Of a stretch of DNA of 64,000 nucleotides, positions 33,623 to 43,083 are shown piece by piece. The stretch is from Blepharisma japonicum (Eukaryota > Ciliophora > Heterotrichea > Heterotrichida > Blepharismidae). The position numbers and the translations under genes were made by a program. Positions within the stretch are counted from its first letter, which is position 1. Each line of letters starts with the position of its first letter. The stretch is from positions 372,001-436,000 of the forward strand of contig CATKHK010000006.1 in assembly GCA_949751835.1 (NCBI GenBank), in the 5' to 3' direction. Below the pieces are notes generated by a model. That model made no database searches. It was given only the letters and a program-made list of their open reading frames with translations, and was not told the DNA's origin.

Positions 33623-33643
33623 TATTAAAACGGCTATCTCAAA

Positions 33644-34711
33644 CTAAAGACAAATATACAGCCTAGCAATTTTATTTTTAGAAAATATATTTGGAGCTCT
33701 TTTTATAGACTCTCGAACATCTTTTACACTGTGTAATGAGTTTAAAAAGGGCAATAATTTATGCAGCTCACAGTCAGATATATCTCCATATCAGCTTGAT
33801 ATTAGAACTCCATTATCTTTTTGATTAGATATGCAGCTTCACGAATTATCAATAATGATTATATCTTTTAAATTTCGGTTGGAGAAAATCCGTAAGTCTT
33901 TTATCTTATACCTCCCTTTGTGGACACAGCTTTCTCTATATATTCTTCTTGTAAAATACTTGTGCTCTGGATCTAGCGAATCCAGGACGGGATCTGCGTA
34001 GAATGAATTTGAAGCTGTGAAAACAAAAACTTCGAAATTCTTGTTTATTTCATGTAAAAATTCTCTCGCAAATGGGCGAATTTTTAGGCCGAGTCTTTCT
34101 ATAGTACCATTTGGTAACTTGATTTTGATAATAATATCATTTTTATCTATATATTTTGAGCAGTGAATTAGAGTTTCATCCAGGTCTAAAATAATTGTTT
34201 TAGCAAATCTGTTAGGAGGTAGTGCTATTCTTTTTCTCACAATTTCTTCGAGCTCGTTATCGAAATTCTTCCTATGCAGGTTGATTGGAATTCTTTCTGA
34301 GTTATCACACATATTATTTAATTTTTCTGGAAAATAATTTCTAGGACTGAATACTGCTGGCTTGTAAAGAGAATGGAGAGGATATTGCTTTGGCTTGTAA
34401 AAGCCGCTTAGTGTAATAGATGGTAAAAAAGTTTTGTCGTTTTGCAGATTTATTTCAGATAGATTTCCTGAAGGAATAATTTGGTCTGAGGCTTCAATTT
34501 TAGGTTTTTGTTCTAAAATGTTTGGCATTGATGAAGTTCCATTATTTACAATAGTCAACCCTTCATTTAGGGGCAGCGAAGATTTTCTTCAATCCCTCAC
34601 TGTTGCATTAGCTTGAATAGATCTCGTGAAAGTTTGATGTCTCTCTCCAAGTCTGCTAGTAAATAAATTTGAAAAGGAATGAGAGTTTTTCCCTGAATTA
34701 CAATTTGACAT
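33644..34711 (-). CDS. SCP/FCP1-type HAD phosphatase (NLI-interacting factor family), 355 aa
   Basis: The frame runs from ATG 34711 to TAG with TGAs as Trp (one right after IIIDNS). The catalytic domain covers ~residues 165-340: LDLDETLIHC carries the DxDxT motif (nucleophile and acid Asp), followed by KIRPFAREFLHEI, FTASNSFYADPVLDSLDP and a IIIDNS motif III. These features define Ser/Thr phosphatases such as small CTD phosphatases and Dullard. The first ~160 residues are low complexity and Ser/Pro-rich. A paralog is at 43084-44481. Gaps to neighbours are 21 and 24 nt. Confidence 0.92.
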
Positions 34712-34735
34712 ATTTTAAATAATGAATTATCAGTA

Positions 34736-35815
34736 TTATACAAAAAAAGCTGTGTAAAAAGGCAACTCTTTGGCAATATAAGATCCTGTAATATCTAAGA
34801 AAAATAGTCCATGATGGTTCATTCGACTATGCATTTTTTCAATGGTAATTCCATCTTTATTTTTCGCAATTTTTTCAGCAAAAAACTCAGCTAGTCTTCT
34901 CCTCTTGATATTGACTGCATCGAGATGGTTAACAAATAAGCTAAGCCCATTTTTTCCTGGTTCTTTTGGGGTGATTAGAGGCGCCACTTCATCGCTTAAG
35001 CACTCTTGGTTTGTCCGAATTTCCAAAAATCCGACTTCATTATGTGGCCCTGGTAAAACGTCAAGTAATAAATAATTTCTTAAAATATTAGTTTCATCTC
35101 ATAGGATTTTGTAGAATGCTTTGACGAACAGTTGAATCACGTTTGGTCTTATAGAATATAGTTCAGGATACTCTAGCATTAACCTGATATGAGAATCTCC
35201 TATATTGTTTGGGTCAGAAATAACATCTAATAAATCGCTAATAAGCGTTTTCCTAGGATTCATTATATCTAATCCTTCTACAGAAAGTTCTCGTTCTATA
35301 TGAGAAATAGAATAGTCATCAGTGCACATGTAAAAATGTTCTGAATCCATAAGACTCAACCAATCTTCTAAGTAGCGATCAACGTCATCCTGATCTAAAT
35401 TTTTTTCTGAAATATCTTCAAATACAAGTAAAGCCAAAATAAATTCACCAGCATCTCCGCCAGGAGTCCCTAAGATTTCTCTATTAATTCTTCCATCCAA
35501 ACAGCCAAATGAATTTTTACTTGATTTTACATACGTAAAATTCTTACTTGAGAGTTTTTCACTGATGATTTCATAACTAGCTCCCTCTCCTTCCTTATCC
35601 TGAGAAAGCTTGATTTTACTTGGATGGCATTTTACCCCTTCAATTTTTTTAACAGCCACATCAGAGCAGTCGCATGCAATTTTATAATTTTCGTCATAAA
35701 TTTGCAAATTACTTTCAAATCTTTCATAAATATCGTCAGTCTTTTCTAAACCTATATTTGTATTTAATTCAATAGTTGCTTGCACGATAATTCCTAACAA
35801 AATTGCAAACTTCAT
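34736..35815 (-). CDS. Unknown protein with signal peptide, 359 aa
   Basis: Open from ATG 35815 to TAA when one TGA (35099-35101) is Trp. The N-terminus MKFAILLGIIVQATIEL looks like a cleavable signal peptide. An early Cys cluster (ACDCSD.....GVKC) could form disulfides. Conserved-looking segments are GTPGGDAGEFILALLVFED (~118), DRYLEDWLSLM and GPHNEVGFLEIRTNQEC. No membrane helix follows, so it is probably secreted or luminal. I do not recognise the family. It may be an extracellular, trichocyst/pigment-granule or lysosomal protein; this is only inference from the signal peptide. Confidence 0.75.
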
Positions 35816-35937
35816 AATTAGACATTTACGTTAATTATTTTCCTGAGTATTAGTAAAAATAGTCGTATTTTTCATATAGCATTTATTGAATGATTTTTGG
35901 GCAACTATATTGATTTTATAATAAATTATTATATCAA

Positions 35938-36609
35938 TTATAAAATAAAGTCTCTTACGCAATTTCTATTCTCTTTTTTAGAGTTGCTTTGTGTTGATGA
36001 GTTTAAATATGGAGATTTCGGTCTTATTTTTCTTGCTGACTTAGGTCTTGATTTTTCTTCAGAAGAGTTTTCAACTAGCTCTCTTCTTGGAGTCGGAGTT
36101 GTTAAACCATCCTTCATAAATCAAGGTGAAGATTTTGTTGTGTAAGGAGATATATCTTTTTCTTTTCGCTCATGTGTAGAAGCAGTTGTGGGTCGAGTTG
36201 AATACTCTGTTAAGACAGCATTTATGTCTACTTTCCAATTTGGGTCCACAATGCTTGGTTGCTTATTTTTAGACACAAATCTGGGATCAAATACAAGATG
36301 ATTTCCAATATAATAGTATCCATTATTCGAGGTATCTTTTGCTGCATGAAGCTGCTTATATACAGGTGTGTTTTTTACTTTAAGCCTTCCTATTGTATTG
36401 TAATTCGCATCATATGCTCCTGGCCCTACTCTAAAGCCAGTTCGTCTTGCTTCCACTTCATATTGCATAAACCGTTTACTTATAGGAAAATCTTGATGAC
36501 CTTTTGTAGGAGTTGTTGATAAAGATCTACCATCACAGGTTACTTGTGGATTATAAAAGTCTGGAGTTCTTTCCTTTGGGCTCCTAAAACCTAGATCTGT
36601 TGGCCTCAT
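35938..36609 (-). CDS. PG-rich repeat (STPGR-like) axonemal-type protein, 223 aa
   Basis: TGA at 36121-36123 is Trp and carries the frame on to TAA at 35938-35940. The N-terminus MRPTDLGFRSPKERTPDFYNP and the motif GFRVGPGAYDANYNTIGR resemble the Pro-Gly-rich repeats of sperm-tail/ODF3-like and ciliary microtubule inner proteins. The tail is basic and Ser/Pro-rich (SRPKSARKIRPKSPYL), as in microtubule-associated disordered regions. No other domain. A ciliary or cortical microtubule role is likely but inferred from short motifs. It is divergent from the small gene at 36728, sharing a ~118-nt promoter region. Confidence 0.75.
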
Positions 36610-36727
36610 TTTTGCAGTTAATCTTATAATGAGAATATTTTATATTAGTTTTTCTTTCGGAAGTGACTGAGAAATCGTTAGCACAAGCAATGATCCCAAA
36701 TTTATTTGTTAGGTAATCACCATAAAT

Positions 36728-37132
36728 ATGTCAACTTCAAAGCTCTGGCTTAATCCTCCTCGAGGAGGTGGTGTTGTTTTTGTAGAGCCTACAATCAACA
36801 ATACAGCTTATTACAAATGGGGCAATCATAGACAAAGAGTGTGGAGATTCCCACAGAATACAGCAACAGATATCCACCCTATGGCACGTCATTGGCTCAT
36901 GGACTATACTTATGGAAAAGGCTACATCGTTCATCAGCGCTCGCATTATACACTGAATCAGAACTATATTAGAAAACCATTCACAAAAGAGTGGCTGCAA
37001 GCTATTTATTGGAAGCAAGCTCCTGGAAAACTCTATGTGATTCCTTGGCTTTTATTCATATATGGAGCAGGTGCATGCGGTATGAGAGCTTATGACAACT
37101 CAGCTTATGATTACTTTTATTTCACTGATTAA
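36728..37132 (+). CDS. Small protein with one C-terminal membrane segment, 134 aa
   Basis: ATG 36728 to TAA without TGA; the sequence is GC-richer than its flanks and looks highly expressed. It is rich in W, Y, H and R (YYKWGNHRQRVWRFPQN, ARHWLMDYTYGKGY) with a single hydrophobic segment (VIPWLLFIYGAGACG) near residue 105. I do not recognise a family. Small, aromatic-rich, single-helix proteins of this kind are common as lineage-specific subunits of ciliate mitochondrial respiratory complexes or ATP synthase, which is a reasonable but unproven guess. Confidence 0.75.
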   Translation: MSTSKLWLNPPRGGGVVFVEPTINNTAYYKWGNHRQRVWRFPQNTATDIHPMARHWLMDYTYGKGYIVHQRSHYTLNQNYIRKPFTKEWLQAIYWKQAPGKLYVIPWLLFIYGAGACGMRAYDNSAYDYFYFTD

Positions 37133-37595
37133 GCTCATTAAGTAAACCCTTAAAGCTAAAAAAATAATTAAGGACTTAAAGATTTAAATACAAATATTTA
37201 TAAATTCATAGAAATTTTAATTCCTACTATGCCCAGAATTGGTTTACGATTAAAGATTCTTTTAGATAAATTTAAAACTAAAATAGTTTACCTTTAAGAT
37301 GAAAATGCCTTGTAAGGATATTCAATATAAAAATTAATCGCTTGTCATATTTTTACATTCTAGGATATGAAAGAATCAGTTCGCAGTATGTATTATCGCC
37401 TATCGGATTCAAATTGTTTAAGAGATTGGCTTCGAAAATAATCTCAAATTTTTTTAATTAGGTCTAAGGTGAAAATAGAAAACGCCCATATTGACATGGG
37501 CACAAACTTTTTTAGCTACTTAGAGAAAAATATTTTATTATAGCCAACATAACTTATTCCACAACGGTTTAGATGTTTTCACTAACAAAATTTTC
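37133..37595. other. Intergenic spacer, no gene seen
   Basis: 463 nt, AT-rich, all frames closed. The end of it runs into the conserved element before the first enoyl-CoA isomerase gene. Confidence 0.55.
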
Positions 37596-37622
37596 AATGA
37601 CGTAATTAAATAAATCACATAA
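37596..37622 (+). promoter_or_regulatory. Conserved upstream element of isomerase gene 1
   Basis: AATGACGTAATTAAATAAAT followed by CACATAA abuts the ATG at 37623. The same block, with one extra T, abuts the ATG at 39705. The rest of the two upstream regions is not alike, so the block is either a promoter/5'-UTR element under constraint or a leftover of duplication. TGACGTAA resembles a bZIP (CRE/ATF) site. Confidence 0.5.
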
Positions 37623-38333
37623 ATGTCTGAGCTAGTTCAAGAGGGAAATATCTTTATTCTCTATATTCCAATTGCCTTTATCATCCCAACGATTGAAGAA
37701 ATTCACAAATTTCTCGACATCGTAGAGAGACATGAAGGACCAACAGCTTTAATTATTACATCAAAGCACCCTAAAATATTCTCAGCCGGAATGGACCTTA
37801 AATACATTTTAAAACGTGGTCCTTGAGAAGGTCTTCCAATATTTGCTGAACTTATGAAACTTTTTGGAAGACTTTTGTCCTTTAAAGTGCCTACTATAGC
37901 AGCACTGAATGGACACACAATAGCAGGAGGTTTAATTTTCGCACTTGCAATAGACTATAGAATTATGGCAAGAGGGAAATTCACAATAACAATGACTGAA
38001 TTAGGTATGGGAGCAATTATTCCAAGAGGTGGAAATGCGGTGATGTCAGCAAAGTTAACTCCCTCAGTACATAGGGATCTTGTTCTTAGAGGTAAAGAAT
38101 ATTCATGTGAGGAAGCTTTAGCGAAAAATATTGTAGATGAGCTTGTTGAATCTCAGGATTTAATGATAAGAGCTAGAGAATTAGCAAACGAGTTTGCAAG
38201 TTTAGGGGAGAAAAAAGATGTTTATATGTGTGTCAAAAAGAGCATTTATGATGATACAATTGACATTAACTTAAAAGCAGAAATTAAGAAGATTGAGTGG
38301 AAATTAATGGGTAAGGAAGAGCCTAAACTTTAA
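37623..38333 (+). CDS. Peroxisomal-type delta3,delta2-enoyl-CoA isomerase, paralog 1, 236 aa
   Basis: Crotonase-fold protein with one TGA (37824-37826) as Trp. Features: the oxyanion-hole segment FSAGMDLKY (~60), AALNGHTIAGG (~105), YRIMARGKFTITMTELGMG with the Glu position used in isomerases (~140), and RDLVLRGKEYSCEEALAKNIVDE. The overall pattern, including the very short N-terminus (EGNIFILYIP), resembles plant peroxisomal ECI/IBR10-type enzymes that shift double bonds during beta-oxidation of unsaturated fatty acids. The C-terminus is -EEPKL, which could act as a non-canonical PTS1 signal. Two more copies follow at 39705 and 40672. Confidence 0.88.
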
Positions 38334-38626
38334 AAATTAGCAGATTTATGATGATTCGTTTCAAAATTTTTATCATTAAAATGAATTATTTGGTATTAAA
38401 ATGATATTTTCATCGAACAAGTCGATATCGATGCTCAATTTTATTAAAATGATTTTAGAATATATTGATTTTATTCATTATAAATAGTTTTTCTATTTAA
38501 GAAGAGCTAGAAATTATCACTCTATTAAAATTCAAATTTTTTAATTAAATTACACCAATAAGATTATTTAAATATTTTTTTATTTTTTCAGCCATTATTT
38601 CAATTCTATGAATACTTTATATATAT

Positions 38627-39220
38627 TTACATATGCACATTTTTTTCAGACTCAACATCTTTGAGATGGACTTGGTCTATGTGGCTTGCCAAAGTATACT
38701 TATTGTATTTTGACACTCCACAATATTTACAAACAACTCTAGTTGATTTTTCATGGACTTGTCTTTCATGAAACCTCAAGGCATGCTTATGCTTAAAAGC
38801 TTTACCACATTTTTCACACTTGACCTTCTTTTTTCTGTTTATATGCGCTCTTCCCATATGCTGTTGCAATCCTTTTTGGCTTTTACAAGATTTCAAGCAT
38901 TTTGGACAAGAAATTCCAGAAAAAACTGGATTTTCAATCGAAGGAGAATCAATGATGGGGCTGTAGTTTAAATGCAAATCAGAATAATCATCAATTCCGA
39001 GCTCAATGTCTAATAACGCAATTGATTCATTATCCAACTTAAACTCTTGAACAAGATGCTCTCTAAGATCTTTAGGAGATTTAAAAAATTGTTTACATAA
39101 TTTACATGTATTGCTGTTTAGATAGCATTGATCAGAAAGCATGATTGGGAGAGTTTTTTCATCAGTTTTTTGAAGGGAAAGTGAGTGGGAAGCATTCAAA
39201 GTTGTCAAATCAAAATCCAT
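38627..39220 (-). CDS. C2H2 zinc-finger protein, paralog 1, 197 aa
   Basis: The start is set at ATG 39220 (MDFDLTTLN), because the frame above it begins only with TTG. Four C2H2 fingers: CKLCKQFF..H (~45-65, imperfect second His), CPKCLKS..H..H, CEKCGKAF..H..H and CKYCG..H..H, the last three spaced regularly with KHKHALRFHERQVH in finger 3. The acidic region between fingers 1 and 2 may be an activation or dimer segment. It is likely a nucleic-acid-binding regulator. Two close paralogs lie at 41745-42305 and 46824-47378. Sandwiched between isomerase genes 1 and 2. Confidence 0.88.
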   Translation of the reverse strand: MDFDLTTLNASHSLSLQKTDEKTLPIMLSDQCYLNSNTCKLCKQFFKSPKDLREHLVQEFKLDNESIALLDIELGIDDYSDLHLNYSPIIDSPSIENPVFSGISCPKCLKSCKSQKGLQQHMGRAHINRKKKVKCEKCGKAFKHKHALRFHERQVHEKSTRVVCKYCGVSKYNKYTLASHIDQVHLKDVESEKNVHM

Positions 39221-39676
39221 CTTTGTTAAGAAGGCGTTGCTGTATAAAAATGCATTTACTGAAAAATTATTTTTCTTTTCCAAAAAGTGATGATTTTAAT
39301 TTTTTAGGCCCTAAACTTTGCATAAATATCATATCCATTTAAACACAGCTATAAATTAAATAGTTTTGAAATTATGATAAAAATTAGCCGCATATGGAAA
39401 GTTTCGTAAAAATGAAATATTTCCAATTAATGAACCAAAATGAAACAAAGAGAAAACAACTTTTATAATGATATTTGAAAGATTTTTTAGAATGTTTGGT
39501 ATGGTACTCACTATTTATTTATAATTTTTGTTTACATATTTTTTTAAGATTTCATATCTTTATGTAAAATTTTTAATTTGTGCAATTCAAATCTTCAGCA
39601 CTCTCATATCTTCACATTATAATATAATAATAAATTTTATCAATCTAATTTTTAAATTTTTATAAAGCCACAATTT

Positions 39677-39704
39677 AATGACGTAATTAAATAAATTCAC
39701 ATAA
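39677..39704 (+). promoter_or_regulatory. Conserved upstream element of isomerase gene 2
   Basis: Second occurrence of the AATGACGTAATTAAATAAA element directly before an isomerase ATG; differs from 37596-37622 by one added T. Isomerase gene 3 lacks it. Confidence 0.5.
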
Positions 39705-40415
39705 ATGTCTGAGCTAATTCAAGAGGGAAACATCTTCATTCTCTACATCCCAATATCCTTTATAATTCCAAGAATTGAAGAGATCCACAGACTTCTTGAT
39801 ATTGTAGAGAGTCATGATGGGCCAACAGCTTTAATTATTACCTCAAAAAACCATAAAATATTTTCTGCTGGAATGGACCTTAAATATATGCAAAAATTTG
39901 GAATCGAGTCTGGTCTTTCAATATTTACCGCATTAATGAGACTTTATGGAAGACTTTTATCCTTTAAAGTACCCACTATAGCAGCTATTAATGGACATAC
40001 AATCGCAGGAGGTTTTATGTTTGCCCTTGCCTTAGACTATCGAATAATGGCAAAAGGAAAATTTACAATGAAAATGTCAGAGCTATCTTTAGGGCTAGTC
40101 CTTCCAAGGGGCGGCGCAACTTTACTATTAACAAAACTCGATCCTGCCACATATCGGGATCTTGTGCTAAAATGCAAAACGTTTTCTGCTGAAGAGGCCT
40201 TAGAAAAAAACGTAATCGATGAGCTGGTTGAGCCTCAAAGTTTAATGAGGCGAGCTAAAGAGTTAGCAAATGATTTATCAAGTTTTGGAGAGAAAAAGGC
40301 TGTTTATCAATGCGTCAAGAAAAGCATGTATCATGATGCAATTGATATATCTTCAAAAGCAGAGATAAGAGACAATGAATGGAAAATTATGGGTATAGAA
40401 AATCCTAAGCTTTAA
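39705..40415 (+). CDS. Peroxisomal-type delta3,delta2-enoyl-CoA isomerase, paralog 2, 236 aa
   Basis: Uninterrupted frame, very similar to paralog 1 from MSEL.QEGNIFILYIP through FSAGMDLKYM (~60), AAINGHTIAGG (~105) and MSELSLGLVLPRGG (~140). The C-terminus is -ENPKL, again a PKL ending that could be a peroxisomal signal. The position corresponding to the WEG of paralog 1 has no Trp here. It shares the upstream element with paralog 1, so the two are likely the most recent duplicates. Role: rearranging 3-enoyl-CoA to 2-trans-enoyl-CoA for beta-oxidation. Confidence 0.9.
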   Translation: MSELIQEGNIFILYIPISFIIPRIEEIHRLLDIVESHDGPTALIITSKNHKIFSAGMDLKYMQKFGIESGLSIFTALMRLYGRLLSFKVPTIAAINGHTIAGGFMFALALDYRIMAKGKFTMKMSELSLGLVLPRGGATLLLTKLDPATYRDLVLKCKTFSAEEALEKNVIDELVEPQSLMRRAKELANDLSSFGEKKAVYQCVKKSMYHDAIDISSKAEIRDNEWKIMGIENPKL

Positions 40416-40671
40416 ATTTTTGAGATGCTTAAGCAAATGAGTTATTAATTTGCTCTAGGGTTATTTGCTAACTAAAATATTTTTGTGAAAAATTAAAAAA
40501 ATTAATTATCTTGGAATATGATATCTGTAAACTTTGCAGGAACAAATATTCTCTTTCTTTTTTTCGAAATTACTTATTTTTCCAATATTATATTTTAAGA
40601 AAATTCTCCAAGCTCGAATAATTAAATTATTTAACTGACACTTTATCCGTGTGGATATAATTAGATTATAA

Positions 40672-41388
40672 ATGTCAAAACTCGTTCATGAAGGTAATAT
40701 CTTTATTTTGTATATCCCGATTGGATTTACAGTGCCAATAATTGCTGAAATAAATAGTCTTCTTGATATTGTGGAGAATCATGAAGGGCCTACAGCATTG
40801 ATTATTACCTCAAAGAATCACAAAATTTTTTCAGCTGGGATGGACCTTAAAGAAATATTAAAAGAAGGTGGATCAGCTGAAGCAGCAGCTAGAGTTTTTA
40901 TAGCACTTATGAAATTATATTCACGATTTTTAGCTTTTAAAGTTCCTACAATTGGTGCACTTAATGGACATACTATTGCAGGAGGATTGATGTTTGCCCT
41001 TTCTCTGGATTATCGTATTATGGCTAGAGGTAAATTTACACTGAAAATGACAGAATTGCCTTTGGGAATGGTTCTTCCAAGAGGTGGAGATATTGTCCTC
41101 ACAGCTAAACTAACACCTACTGTGCATAGAGATCTTGTTCTTAAAGGAAAATCATTTTCTTGTGAAGAAGGTTTAACTAGTAATATCGTAGATGAGCTAG
41201 TAGATCATCAAGATTTAATGAGAAGAGCAAGAGAATTAGCAAATGAATTAGCACCTTTGGGAGACAAAAAGGATATATATATGTGTGTCAAAAAAAGCAT
41301 TTATTATGATAGCATTGAAGTAAGCAAAGAAGGTAAATACTTGAGAGCTGAGTGGAATGCTATGGGTGAAGAAGAGCCTAAACTATAA
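40672..41388 (+). CDS. Peroxisomal-type delta3,delta2-enoyl-CoA isomerase, paralog 3, 238 aa
   Basis: Third tandem copy: EGNIFILYIPIGF, FSAGMDLKEI (~60), GALNGHTIAGG (~107), MTELPLGMVLPRGG (~142), C-terminus -EEPKL. It has a two-residue longer insertion (GGSAEAAAR) after the oxyanion loop and a different 5' flank, so it is the more diverged member at the DNA level. In several C-terminal segments (RARELANE, DVYMCVKKSIY) it is closer to paralog 1 than paralog 2 is, pointing to conversion between copies. A 256-nt gap separates it from paralog 2. Confidence 0.9.
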   Translation: MSKLVHEGNIFILYIPIGFTVPIIAEINSLLDIVENHEGPTALIITSKNHKIFSAGMDLKEILKEGGSAEAAARVFIALMKLYSRFLAFKVPTIGALNGHTIAGGLMFALSLDYRIMARGKFTLKMTELPLGMVLPRGGDIVLTAKLTPTVHRDLVLKGKSFSCEEGLTSNIVDELVDHQDLMRRARELANELAPLGDKKDIYMCVKKSIYYDSIEVSKEGKYLRAEWNAMGEEEPKL

Positions 41389-41744
41389 AAATAAATGATT
41401 TAAGGTCATTCTTGAATTTATGGATATTTAAGAATTTATTATTTTTACTATTTATTTGATCTGCCTCTTAAAAAGATTAGATGCATAATTTTTAATTTTT
41501 AAGAAATAAATAAATTTATTTTCCAGAATTTTTATAACGACGTTTCACGGCTAAATCCTTTTTATTATTTTCACATTATTCAATCTCTTATCTGATGATT
41601 AGTAGCAAAATAATTTTAAAATGAATTTCTTTATTGATTTCAATGAAAAATAAATGAATGCTTTTGGGATTGGAATATGATTTTTCGAGAAGGTAGTTTG
41701 GATCAATCTAGTTTTAGAGCAATAGTTTAAATTAAATATTTAAG
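41389..41744. other. Intergenic spacer between convergent genes, no gene seen
   Basis: 356 nt between isomerase 3 (plus) and a zinc-finger gene (minus). AT-rich and closed in all frames. Confidence 0.55.
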
Positions 41745-42305
41745 TTATAGCATACCTTTTGTATGAGCATGCTCAATATGGACAGTAAGCATATATTTAT
41801 TGTAAATAATTGAACCACAAATATCGCATTTTACCCTTGTGGCTTTCTCATGAACTTGTGTAATATGGAATCTCAATGCATACTTGTTTTCGTATCTTTT
41901 ACCGCAGATCTTGCATGTGCATCTCTTTCTTTTGTGTATGTGTGCTTTCCCTTTATGCTGCTCTAGGCCTTTTTTACTTTTACAAATTTTCGAGCAAAAA
42001 GGGCAAATTAAATTTTTCCTAGCTTCGTAAGTCGATTTGTTTGCAATGCGAGTTTCGGCATCATCAGACAAATCGAATCCTAATTCAAGATTTAAAAATC
42101 CTATTATTTCATTTTCAAATTCTAACTCTTCAATCATATGTTTCTTAAGCAGAATTGCTTCAGGAAATATCTTCTGGCATAGCTTGCATTGATATGCATT
42201 TAGTTTAAATGTGTTAGTTAGTCTTGGAAGATCATTGCTGTCAACTTGGGTACAAATTGAGAATGGTTCAGGCAGGTCTTTATGCAGCGTGCTTTCCAAC
42301 TTCAT
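41745..42305 (-). CDS. C2H2 zinc-finger protein, paralog 2, 186 aa
   Basis: ATG 42305 to TAA. Same layout as paralog 1: an N-terminal finger CQLCQKIFPEAILLKKH.., an acidic helix (GFLNLELGFDLSDD), then three fingers CPFCSKICKSKKGLEQHKGKAH, CKICGKRYENKYALRFH..H and CDICGSIIYNKYMLTVHIEH. Basic linkers (KRKRC) between fingers 2 and 3 suit nucleic-acid contact. It also follows an isomerase gene in opposite orientation, as paralog 1 does, which suggests the isomerase and zinc-finger genes were duplicated together. Confidence 0.88.
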   Translation of the reverse strand: MKLESTLHKDLPEPFSICTQVDSNDLPRLTNTFKLNAYQCKLCQKIFPEAILLKKHMIEELEFENEIIGFLNLELGFDLSDDAETRIANKSTYEARKNLICPFCSKICKSKKGLEQHKGKAHIHKRKRCTCKICGKRYENKYALRFHITQVHEKATRVKCDICGSIIYNKYMLTVHIEHAHTKGML

Positions 42306-43083
42306 TAGTGTTATTTATTTATTACTGATTAAAATGGTAATACTGAGCGGGAGGATTTATGTCAGTAACTCTCTGTTTAATTCTAAATAATCATAGTATA
42401 CAGTTTTAGATATGAAGAAGAGATGATGCAGTCAATTTATTAAGGCAAAGACTTATTTTGAAAATAATTTTTAAATAGATGAAAATAAATTAACCAGAAA
42501 TTTTTATTAGCTAGTAAGTAATTGAAAATATAGATTTGATGCCTAGGGAAAAAGTAACTAAGATAACGATTGTATATTGAATGTAATAAATAAAAAATGT
42601 TTTCAAGTTATAAAACTTGTAAGGATTTCATATTTTTAATTATTTTATGTATAAATGGATTAATCAACGAAATTGAATAAAATAGATTTAGTTATCGTTA
42701 AATCTTTGATATTTAGTAATTTCAAAAATCTCTTTCTACATGCCGATGCGATATAATGAATTATACAAATACTATTTCCTATATTATTTTGATATAGCAA
42801 ATTTGTAAAAGCCATAAAAAGGCTTTAGAATTTCAATATCTTAATTACTAGGAATGCTCTCAAATTTTACCATTATTGGGGAATGTTGCTAATTTGCATA
42901 AAAAAGGGCATTATGCAATTTAAGTACTTAGTGCGACATAAGTGTGAAGCTAAAGCTTGGCTAACCAGAAGCTAAAATAACTAGTCTTTTTCATTTTATA
43001 TTAAGAAATCAAATTTTATATAAATAAAAGGTTTATAAGTAATAATCATAATTATATTAATTGTTAAAAATTATATATCTTCA
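42306..43083. other. Intergenic spacer between divergent genes, no gene seen
   Basis: 778 nt upstream of both the zinc-finger gene (minus) and the second SCP-type phosphatase (plus). AT-rich, all frames closed, no tRNA seen. It must carry both promoters. Confidence 0.55.
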
